The notes below the pieces were generated by a model, which worked only from the letters and a program-made list of their open reading frames with translations, did no database searches and was not told where the DNA came from. This document shows positions 22,774 through 34,400 of a stretch of DNA of 64,000 bases, in pieces. How positions within the stretch are numbered: position 1 is the first letter of the stretch; every line of letters begins with the position of its first letter. The translations under genes were made by a program, and so were the position numbers. The DNA comes from Tetradesmus obliquus (Eukaryota; Chlorophyta; Chlorophyceae; Sphaeropleales; Scenedesmaceae): positions 2,666,001 to 2,730,000 of the forward strand of contig CP126199.1 in NCBI GenBank assembly GCA_030272155.1, read 5' to 3'.

Positions 22774-25352
22774 TTCTGTTGGCTGCTGCAGCTGGTCGTC
22801 TCACAGCAACAGCTGCACGGTGCAGCTCCAGCAACAGCAGAGCTGGGACACAGGACCGCAGAAGTGGGACCAGCTTGCCGCAAGCAATTAATATGTATGT
22901 TTCACAATAATATGTCTCAGAATGACCTGGTAAGCAGCATGTGCTACGCTGCAAGGTCGATCAAGCGTGAGCCCCGAGGCAGTCAGCCAGCAGCAACACA
23001 GTAGCAGTACACCAGCAAGCTGATCTAAACGGACAACAACTAACGCATCGACGTATACTTGCTCGGGTTGCCCGCGGCGGGCGATTGCCATTTTGGTGAG
23101 CCCTTAGGGAGGGTTGAGCGCGCCTGTCACTTTGATTCCATGCCTGTAGCACTGCTTAGCAGTGCTACAGGCAGCACTACCACAAGTCAAAGTTCTAGGT
23201 AAATTGTATTCCACTGTTGTGCAGCATGCTGCTGGGCTTCGGCTTACAGCCAATCATTGACCTGGCTTGACCACACTGCACTTGGAAGAGAGCATGCCAA
23301 AGTCTCATTGAACCTGAATAATGCTGAACATCTGCCGGCTGAGTTGAAGTGCTTCCTTTTACCTGGCAACATGCAGTCAGAAGCAGGGTGGCGTGTCAGC
23401 ATATGCCAGCATATGCACATTTTCCGATGTTTCCAAGCATGCATACGCAGCTGCATACACCATGGCTGCAGCAAAGAGGATCCAGAGCCAAATCCAGGAA
23501 ATTACGCTTGGCAACGCATTGACCTGCAACACCCACACCAGCACGATATTGATTAGTCACAGGGCGAACCGGCTTGGCCGGGTGGCCATCATTGTGCCCA
23601 TTTCAATGGTGTCAACTGGTTGCTGCAGTGTCGCTCAAGCAGCTGCTTGAGATACTGCAGTATCAAGCCTGCGCCCACTGCATTGGCAGAACACACAAGC
23701 AGGTTGTCTTGATTCTTCACAGTGCCACCGAGAGAGGTGCAAACCACACAGGATGACGGTGGTCCATCAACATCATGCTATGTTATGATCAGTGCTTGCT
23801 GTTGATGCTGTTGACTTCACAGCCATGTCATGCACAGCGTACGGCACCTCCGGTTACTGGCTGTCCGCTGTGCTGCGCCTGTTGACTGTAGCCTTTTACA
23901 GCGTAAATGCCAAGGATGTGCAGCAGCTGCCCGAGACGCCCAGTAGCCTCTATGCTGCCAGTGCTGTGGCAACTGCACCAATGACAGAGAACATTGACCG
24001 TGAAACAGATGCATTTTGAAGCTTCAGCACTTTGGAACAACCAAACATGCGGTGCTGTGGAGCATGTCAGCCTCTGCAACGTCCACAAGACGCTAGGAGA
24101 GTAATCAGCTACTCAAGCATGCGATGTGCTGGCAGCGTATGCTTTGCAGTACAGCTGTGCAGTACAGCTCTCAGAGGCTTATTATTCCCCGGCCATCCAG
24201 TGGAACGCCTGCAACTGGGTGAAGGGCTGCAGAGCAGCAATGACACGTGGACCACAGCTCACACGTGAGCCATCTTCACTGTGGTGACCAACGAGACAGC
24301 GCGGGTGTGCATTCTGGTTGCCAGCAGCTGCACAGCGTTGGCTAGTAGCCAACGCACATACCGCTTGATACCGTGCTGCCCTGATGTCGGACAGCTGTAC
24401 CTTTATGAACAGCCCACTTGGAGCACCCAGACGACTTTGGGCGGGGTCATCTGGATCAGCTTTGCTTGAAGGTGCGCAGCTATGCACTGTTCATGCCAAA
24501 CAGGCCTTCACGCGGCCCATCTCAGCTGATCTGCACTGTAATTACTTGCTGGCCTCCAGCTCTACAGGTCGAGGTTTGGTGGCATTCAGCATCAGATGGG
24601 AAGTGCCTTCAATCAAAAACAGCTGAAGCCCGTGATAAGCCTGGGCTCGGCCCGTGCAGTGACTGCTGCTGCTTGCTAAAGTCTGAACACTGTTGCGCCG
24701 TACGCCACAAGCCAAGCCTTTTAACAACAGTGCTAGAACGCTTTGATTGCATTATTACACATTTTCAACCGGAGATCTCGTATGGCCGCTTTGTCAACGG
24801 CTGGGCCAGTAGGCAGGTGAACAGCAGGTTAGGGCAGGCCCTGAGGGGTGTGTCATAACACGTGCAGGCATAACGTTCTGCAGGGCGCAACCAGACGGCT
24901 TAAGAAGATCTTTTGATGTCATATGTATCTTTCTGGAGGAGTGAACTTGTCATCGAAGGGAAGCTCGAAGGGAACCTCTGTGCAACCCTCACGGAAAGTG
25001 CTGCAAGTGGAGCTCATTGAGATTGCAGGTGAATTTCACAGACGTTGTTGTCGCTGACAACTGTCACTAGTCAGTGATCTGCCATCGGTGCCGCCCAGCA
25101 GCAACCGATATCACCAGCAGGTCCCAATCACCCGGCAGCAAACATACTCTTCCTCGGCAATTTGCAGACGCAGCAATGCACATAGTGGACTCGCATTCAT
25201 AGCAAATTGCGGCATCCAGGGGTGCGTAAGAATCAGTGTCCCACGTCCCACTGGCTTTGCACTGACAGCCCTTCGCTGCTTATGCGCCTCGTTACCCTGC
25301 AATAGATACAATTGAAGGAACAAATAGAGGCCCGCGACGCGCATCCGTGGTC
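22774..25352. other. Divergent intergenic region
   Basis: 2.6 kb between the minus-strand transporter and the plus-strand peptidase-LRR gene; it must hold both promoters. No coding family was recognised. It contains a perfect short hairpin (next entry). The last about 150 bp resemble the segment just before the downstream paralogue (around 41930-42100). Confidence 0.6.
23141..23173. repeat. Perfect hairpin, 15-bp arms
   Basis: TGCCTGTAGCACTGC and its reverse complement are separated by only TTA. Function unknown; it could be a foldback element or part of a small-RNA hairpin. Confidence 0.8.
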
Positions 25353-26864
25353 ATGGGCAGATCCCGGGAGTGGTTGCCGGCAGCGGTGGTGCTGCTGGCA
25401 GTGCTGGTGCCTTGGCAACAGCACACGCTTGTTGCGTCCCAGGGCCTTGACGTGTCCGGCGAAGCTCTGGGAGCTGGCCAACTAGCAACTGCAAATGAGT
25501 TTGCGGTGCGTTCCAGGAAGTTGTCCAGAAGTTTGTGCTGCTGCTGCTGTAGCCCGCCTACACCAGGCTGGTACCGCAGCAGCTCTGCAGAGCTGGCATG
25601 GTTTGCAGCAGTACAGCTCCAGTGACTTTCAAGTGCAGGCATGGTGGAAACGGCAAAAGCAAAACAAATCAATCGTTGCCCTTGCATTAAGCCGCTTGAA
25701 AGCGTGCTTGCAAAAGCGTGCTTTGGCCGATCATCCATCCGGCTGCAGCTGCACCGCCAGCATGCTGGATGCACACACATCACGCCTGTTTCACTGATGC
25801 CAGCTGTCTGGCTGGCAGTAGCAGGCACTTGTTTTGCCCCAACATGCTGCAAGCTGTGCTGCCGCTGTCACTGCTGCTGTGTGGCATGCAGGACTTTGAA
25901 GATGTGCTGTCCCTGGCCATTACCACCACAGGAGGCAGGTGCGCGTGTGCGCGTGCGCGTGTGTGTGTGTGTGTGTGTGTGTGCGTGCGCGTGCGCGTGC
26001 GCGTGCGCGTGTGCGCGTGTGTGCGCGTGTGTGCGTGTGTGCGTGTGGGGGTGTGTGCGCGAGCGCGTGTGTGCGCGTGTGTGCGCGTGTGTGCGTGTGT
26101 GCGTGTGGGGGGGTGGGCGGGTGGGGGTGTGTGTGGGGGGGGGGGGGGGTGGGGGGGTGCGTGTGCGTGTGCGTGTGCGTGTGCGTGTGTGCGCGCGTGC
26201 GCGTGTGTGCGTGTGCGTGTGCGTGTGCGTGTGCGTTTGCGTGTGCGTGTGTCATGAACAGCCCAAGAGATGTTGCGTATAGTGGCCGCCAACAGCCTCA
26301 TGAGGTGGTTTGCTTCCATGTGCAACATCACCATGCTTGATGCACCGGCAGCACTGGTCACGCTTGCAATGCAGTCCCAGCTGCGCTCATGCAGAACACG
26401 GTGCGCTGTGGCCAGAATTCCGGCCATCTGAGGTAGCATACAACTGGGTCGTGTTTGTTGCTAGCTGCAGCGCTGCTTGTGTGTTTTTGTCCAGCAGGCA
26501 GCGCTCTGTGAGATGTCAATGCTGGTGTTGCAGCAGCACAGCTGTGCTGGTCTGCTCAGTGCATTCGACACCATTGTGCCGATAAGCCGTTGTGCCGATC
26601 AGCAGCTAAGCACATTATGAGATGTCTGGCAGACACGGCACAGCGCACACAGTTGGCAGCCGCTGGTATGAGGCCAACCAACGGGGGAACGGCCTCGTAC
26701 AGTTGCCACCATGCCTGCTGAGCATCTGCTGCTGTGCTCTGCGCGGCTCTGCACTGCACTGCCCCCACAGTTGCTTGGGCTGAACAGTCACCTGGCATAC
26801 ATGTTGTTGATGCGCTGCCCAATGCCATGCTGGTGACTGCAAAACCAGCCCCACCGCCTGCTGC

Positions 26865-26926
<62 letters not shown>

Positions 26927-28407
26927 TTTGTCAGGGGTCGCGGTGGCCGCGGCGGAGCCAGCAGCAACCTTGGTGGAGGCAGCTTCAAGACCAATGCGGA
27001 ATTCTCGCAGCTGCAGACTGCCGCATACTACATTGGAGGATCACCCAAGAGCTTTAACGCCCTTCGGGACAGGAAAGACCACTTGAACAGGACCCTCGCT
27101 CCCCCAGTCAGGGACCAAGGCGTGGTTTGCTCCACATGCGTTGGGCAGGCGATTGCGTCAGCAATCCAGCTGTCCCTGGCATACACCCTGGAGTCTTGGA
27201 AGAATGACCTCCCCCCTAAGTACAAGGATTTCGTCAGAGAAGTAATCAACAAGGACGGCAACAAAAGTGTGGTGTACGATGTGGATGCGCTCACACTGTG
27301 AGTTGCTGCGCTCAGCCTGAGCATGTGGCATGTTTGCCCTCGTAGTATGGTGACCAGCTCTGGGCTGCAGACAAACAAATGTTATGGGGCTGTTCTTTGT
27401 GTGGTGATGCTGCTGCTGTGGCTGCCATTGCCTGGCCAGCTGGCAGGCGCTGCTGCTGCTGCTGCTGCAGTTCTGTGCTGCTGAGGTGCGGACTGCTGGC
27501 CTGCATGGCGCTGTTGCTTGTGCTACCAAGACAAATGCACTCTGTGCGCTTACCTGGCATGCACGCCTGCCGCGTGTTGCCTCACAGGTACTACTGCGCA
27601 GCTGGAGGCCGCTCGTGCCAGACAGGTGAGCAGGTTTACTGTTCCTTGATCGCTTTGGCATGAACGGGTTCAGCTGCACCAGCATGTGTGTCATCTGCTT
27701 GCAATAACGCGTGCCGCGGACAACGTGCGGCATCAGCAGCTGGGCTGCTTGCAAAAATTGTGTTCCCCACACAATGCTGCAGCATGATCAAAAGCATGAC
27801 AGCGCCGCAATGGTGAGCTTAACCGGCGGTGACTGCTTGCTCCAGCCAAGTTCTGCTTCCTGCGCAGTTGCGCCAACGCGCGCAAGTGTGCAAGCCAGCG
27901 TCTGTGGCTTGTGTCTGCCGGGGCAGCTCTGCCGCAACCAACCACAGCAGCACTTTGGTGTGGGTAAGAGCGGCATGGAAGTGCTGTAGTATGCATGCAG
28001 CAGCACGGCCTGCAGGTCATTATTCTGCTGTCAACCCATCAAGTTGCGTTTTTGCTGCTGGTGGCGTCTCTGCACATTGGTACGCTTGCGCAGCTGCTGA
28101 CACAATGACCGCATGTGTGTGTGCATTTTATGCGTCCTGCACTACAGGCTGGGACATCCCTGCAGCACTCGAAGCGGTGCTGAAAGAAAGCCAGACGGAT
28201 GAGGCCTTCAACACAAGCAAGCCTGGCCTTTGGATGAGGCCAGCCAAGTGCCTGGATCTGGGATACAGAGGCAGAAACTTTGGATTTCCACTTGAAGAGG
28301 CGGAGAGCACCATTTGGGACCCGGTATGTGCCCGGACTGCTGCTGTGTCAACAGCCTGGATGTTTGTGCGAACTGTGATGGCGGCTGTGCATTGCAGGTG
28401 GCATTTG

Positions 28408-28440
<33 letters not shown>

Positions 28441-31400
28441 TGTTGCTGCTGCTCCTGCTGCGCTGCTGCCGAGAAGTGTGCAGCACAGGCTTGAATACAC
28501 CACTCTGCAGTGCTGCTGGCAGCTCAGTCCTTCAACGGGACGCTGCAACATAGGTGCTACTGCGGCTGGCATGTGCAGGTGTGCAGGGATGCTTCCAAGA
28601 AGCGCAAAGCTGGTGAAGAGGCCTCCAGTCCCCAAAGAGTACAGGAACTGGAGGAGTGCTTCAACATCTCTGAGCAGCCCCTCTACAGTTGCAGCTACAC
28701 CTCGCTGTCATCCTTCTGGCAGGTACGAGCAGTTCAAAGCAGTACGGCCAGCAGATGCACACCCGTTGAGCTGCGTTGTCGAATTTGCTGCTGTTCTCAG
28801 CTGCACACTGCAGCAGACTTGCCTCTTGTGAAACTGCTGGGATATGCAGAGCATGCTGCCGCTTGCTGTGCTATGAAACCGATCACCGTTTTGCCGTGAT
28901 AAGTGATATGTGATAAAGCTGCTTGAAGGGACTGTTCCTCTGTGCTGTTGGCTGCAGATCCAGCGCTGGATTCGCTTGTACGGCTCAGTCATCACACGGT
29001 GCGAGCCTGAGCTGCATCGAAGAAAACCTGTGGTGGACACCACATGTAGTCAGCCGTCAGTGGCAAGCTGCTTGGCTGCATCTGCCCATAGCTGCTGTGC
29101 CGCACAGCATGGGCCATGCTCGCTTCGCCAGATCTGGCTCTAGAGATCATTTGCCACATGTGATGGTGCTGCAGCTGCACAGCGGCTAAATCGCTGTCTC
29201 TGCATATGGTTACGCCTCGGGGCATGTTGTCACTGCCGCTGCCGCTGCTGCTGCTGCGGGCGCGCTGCTGCTGCTGCTGCTGCTGCAACTGCTGCTGGTA
29301 ATGCTGCTGTAGGATCCGAATCCTCAATGATTTCAATGTCTTCTTGAATGAAACAGCTCGCAATTTCACTGGAGACGAGTGGAGGGTGAGGGCACACCTG
29401 CAGCCCAACTCCTCAATTCAACACCCGTCTTCATCAGTTTTTGAATATTCTGCATTGCCAGCCGAGTGACACAGCAATGTCATGGTGGTAACTCACACAG
29501 GGCATGCGCAACTGCCAAGGGTTTTCAGCCTGCACTGTTTAATAATATGGTGACAGGATAGTATGCAGGCATGGCTATGCGTGCGTTCCACACTGCAGCC
29601 ACATGAAGGCTTGTTTGCTGGCAATGCTTCTTTAGCAGCCTCAGCACGGCACGATGCAACCTTTGAGCTGGCCATTCACCCTCTCTTTTTGGCTGCTGCT
29701 GCCGCACCTCTTATCAGGTGTACGACGTGAACGTCACGGCCAAGCCAGTGTTTGGGTGAGAGCCCTGCAGCTGGCTGGCACACAGCACAGCAAGCGCTTG
29801 CCGCCGCCTTGTTGTGTTGCAATACTAGGCCTCTCAGTGCGACAAAGACAATCTATAACTGTCTCTTGAGGCAGCAGTGTAAGAGAGCAAGGCAGGGCAG
29901 GGCAGCTTCAAGCTGCAATCAATCCTCAGAAGCCAAATGCACATGCCCCGGCCGGTATTTATCGCCCGCAGTGCTACCACAAAAACATGCTGTGCCCTGT
30001 ATGCTCATGATGGGGACTTCACAGTCCAGCTGCTGCATCAACCCAAAATGATGCATTCAAAGACAATTCATGGGTAGGTGCAATGTCTGAGGATTCATCA
30101 GCCAGAGCATAAAACGTGCCTGCTGCTGCTGCTGCTGTGGTCTGCCAAATGTGCTGCTGCTTTTGCTGCTGCTGCCAGGCACGCGGCGCTGATAGTCGGC
30201 TACAACAATACTGACTACACCTGGTGCGATCATTGGTAGTAAACAGCACCGCTGTAGCCTTGCTTGCAGTAGTGGTGCAAGGAACGGGGCATGCCTGCTT
30301 CACATGTGCATCAGAGAAAGGAAAAGAGGGAGATAGACAGAGACAGAGAGAGACGCACGACAGCTGATGAGACACCTGTTTTGGCATGTTGCTTGTGCAG
30401 TGCATAATACACTACTGCGCTTGTAGATGGATCTGCATGCCTGTCTAATACCGTGAAACGATCGTTCAGCTGCTGAAGGTGGTAAAAATGCCTTTGTTGC
30501 TGTCATCACAGGACGATCCTCAACAGCTGGGGCACCACAAACAGCACCGACAAAACCCGTACCTACGGTGTCACCAAAGATGGCACATTCAAAGGTATGT
30601 GATGCAACATTGCCTGAACATGCGATGTCAAGCAGTAGATCAAAGACTGTATGAGTTTTCGTGTTATTGAGGCCTGGGAAAGCGCAAGCACATAACAACT
30701 AGCACTAGGATTGACAGCGTCGGTGGCTCGCAAAGTTCACAGCTGAACACTGTGTGGCTGCTTTGACAATGCCCCCACCATCCCTGGCTTGGGATGCAAG
30801 GCAGGCTGCTGCATTACCTAAAACACATGTCTGTACAATGATTGCTGTGTTGATGAGCGGGAGTTGCAGATACCATGACTAAACTGAGTAATGGAGATTG
30901 GTGCTGTGGTGTCTCAGGCATCTCTGTTGCCGTTGATCATGGCTGCATCTCCCTGCTTGACGCATGTACAGGACCAACACTTGCTTCTGCTGCAGCCATT
31001 GCTGAAGCTGCTGCTGCTGTTGCCGGTGCCACTGCCGTTGCGCTGCTGCTGCTGCTGCTGCTGCTGTTGCTGCTCCCTGCTAAGCATGGGATTGCTAGGT
31101 GAGTCTTTATTTGTATGACTGGTTTCGGCACTGCTGAAGTGCAGCCAGAGCAGCTGCGCAGTAGAAACCTTGAGCCATACTCCGCATTCGCGGGGCAGCG
31201 CTGTGCTAGAGCTGCGTTGCAGCCATGCTGTGCGGCCCTGTGTGCAGTTTGTTCACATTGACGTGACAGTTACCATTGCAAGCGAGCACTTGCTGTACCA
31301 ACCCTGTAGGATGTCTATGAGTTGAGCAGCTGCTGTCAACGCTACAGCTTACTTGCTATGCTGCAGCTTTTGTGTAAGAGAGCAAATGAGCCACAAAGAT

Positions 31401-34400
31401 CAGTGCACATTGTAAGAATCTGCACCTGCTTGTGACTTTCAGGTATCGGCACTCCAGATGCAACCTATGGTGAGTGGCTACTTCAGCTACCCTTGGACAG
31501 TTCACAGCGCATGATCTGTGCAGCTCCACCTACAGCAATCTGTATGTCATGTCACACACATTCACAAGCACGACAGTGGCGGCAAAGCAGGGCACATGGT
31601 GTGCCACGCAACCAAGAACAGCGCTTGAGGCTTGGAGTATCAGTCAGTTTTGCCAGGGCTGTCAGCTAGCTAGGAGCAGCTGCAGCCGGCAGCGGTGCTC
31701 AGGCTGACGGCGCCCACAGCCGTACGTTGCATAATGGTAGCTGACACATTTGCTGTCTGCAGGCGTGAAGTGCGTGCCTAGAGAAGGCAGCCTGCTAGAT
31801 CCAAAAGGCACGAGGCCGTGGCTCAGGGACGCAAAAAGCGCGATCAACATGGTTGCAACCGGCGCAAACGACTCCAACAACTGCCCCATCGTCCAAAGTA
31901 CATTCAGCACGGACCGCTACGATGAGGGTCTGACTGGCTTTGTAGATTTCAAGGGGCTCCTGGACTTCAGCCCCAGGATCATTCCGTTCGTGCAGCAGAA
32001 CTACAAGATACTGAATTACAGTGTGAGCGTGACTGCAGAACATGACTCCAACGCTTTTTCATGTACAACTAGCCTTGGCTGCCAGCAGTGGTCTGAGACG
32101 TGCCTCTGGATTGAACAACAGATGCAACATTGTCCATGCTCTGTCGGGTTTGCACTGTGACACCTCACTCATGGTGTGGTCTGTTCTTCCAATGCAGGTG
32201 GTGGAGTTTGGTTACAAGTTCCCTTACAGGTGTGCGCAGCCAAACAGTTTACGTATGCTTGGAGCAGATATGGCTTCCTGACGTTTGTCAAGCTGTAACA
32301 TCTGCCCGGGTCAGCACTGCATGTAGCAACACTTGCAGTGCGTGCTACCCTTGTGCACCCTCGGGCCTGCTTCACCTTGTATGGCATGGCAAGGTTGGCT
32401 TGCGTTCCGCTGAAGATGGCTTGATTGTGCTCGTGATCTGCGTACTTGAGCATTACTCCATGACCTTCTCCCCCAACCTGAAGCAGGAACAGCAGGGCAG
32501 GACTTGCTGTACATGACATGTACACGTCTCAACCACTGTTTGTCTGCAGGATGTCAAAAAGACAGATGCTGCAGGTCTGGGAGGTGGTGCGGGACCAGAC
32601 CAGACAAGTTGCTGTGGAGGAGGCAAAGTTTGGAATCTTATACAATCACACGCACTACTTTGAGTGCTACGCCAATGGTGGTGATACACCGTTCTTCTGT
32701 CCTCCGGACTTCAACAGAACCGGCGCACTGAACGCAAGCAACCTGCCCACGCTCACCCTTCAGCCTGATCACTTTGAAATTTGCTCGGCAATTGGATCTC
32801 ATTCATGCACGCTGAGGTGCGCAGTTTCTGACTGTATTTGCTGAACAAAATAGCAAACACACATGCTATACAACATATGTGTCTGGCAACATTGCAATCG
32901 AGTTGGCTGCCGGCAGATGTTGTGTTGATGTTGTGTTTCTGCTGTGTTCACGCTGTGTATTGTTGTGTAGGCATGTGCACTGGTCGATCATGTGTATGTC
33001 ATATGTTAACACCGTGGGTTGTACAACAGCAGGGTCGCTATAACCTGCGGCTACCATGCTGTTTTGTGGTTGTGTGCCTGCTTTTTCAGTGTGTACCGTC
33101 CTGCAAGCATGCGGCCAATCCTTTGTGGTGCAACAGCACTCAGTTCAAGCCATGACCTGCAAATAAGTAACTGTTGGGGATGCACGTGCCTGGATTACCC
33201 CTTTCAGACGCTGTTCAGTGGCTGCTTAGTCTGACAATTCAACATGCACCTTATGCATGCATCATGCAGGTATCGTGACGTGAATGTGACTGATAACGTC
33301 ACAAACAACCTTGTTTTGACGCAATCAGTTTGCGGGGCCTCCTTGACTGATGTCACAACCTGTGTCAACTACAACGGCATCAACTGCACGTTTAACGGGC
33401 CACCTCCACCTGACCAAGCAGAATCGTCAGCCATGAAACGCATCATGGATGGCTTGGACCCTAGCTGGCCGCAGGGCAGTGATACCACACGCACCCGCAC
33501 CTCCAGTAGTGCTTCCCAAAGCAACAACGTCAACCCTGCTGCTTGGATTTTCTGCCCAGCCACTGGCGGGCCGATCAACAGGATGATGACCATCAATGGG
33601 CGCATCATCACATGGAGAGTCATTTGTACACGTGTAGGCAACGTCCCGCGCGTGACCTCGCTCTTCTTCCGAGTTGACGCGGACCAAGGACAGGCCTTTG
33701 ACAAACAGCTTGTGCTGACAGCAGACATGCAGGATGCGATCAGCAACCTTCAGCACCTCACATCCCTGGACATCAGGGTGTCCGGCGGCGAGTTCAGTAC
33801 ATCGCTGAACGCGCTGAACAAGCTGAAGAGCCTAAAAATCTACCATATTTGCACACAAAGCACACTTCCAAGCCTCTGGTTCACTTCATGGCCAAACCTG
33901 GAGGTGCTAGTCATCACCAAAGATCCAGCAGCCTACTCCTATGCGCCCGGGGGCACCACTCCCCAACAGGAATGCGGCGTTCGCGGCACGATCCCTGAAT
34001 CGCTGCGCTCCTATGGCTACTCCAATTTGAGGATCGTGGATTTGAGCTATAATCGGCTCATTGGGCCCCTGCCCTCCCGCCTGATCAATGGCTGGCAGAA
34101 CCTAACGCAGCTGCAGCTGCAAGAGAACCAGCTGACTGGCCCCATCCCGGCAAACTGGGCAGGAAATCCTCCACTGCAGACTGGCAAGATGACGTTTGAT
34201 TTCAGTGGCAACAGGCTCCAGGTGGGTCTAGGGGCCTGAGCCACTGCAAGGAATAACTTCGTACACCTGTCCCGAAGCATAGATGCTGTACTAACCGCGG
34301 TTGTTGAGGGGGTGCCAGTAGCCTGTGATGAAAGGTGGTTTGTTGAGCTCCTGCACACGCGCATGGCTACTGCCGTGGCTGCTGGTGCTTAAACCAGGGT

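Noticed and set aside
23141..23173. Hairpin as a bacterial-type transcription terminator
   Set aside because: Nuclear eukaryotic DNA, no following U-run, and not at a gene end.
25920..26340. Several ORFs of 110-219 aa in the GT/GTGC tract (Cys-Val or His-Thr repeats)
   Set aside because: Open only because alternating GT/GC lacks stop codons; the region is an intron of copy A.
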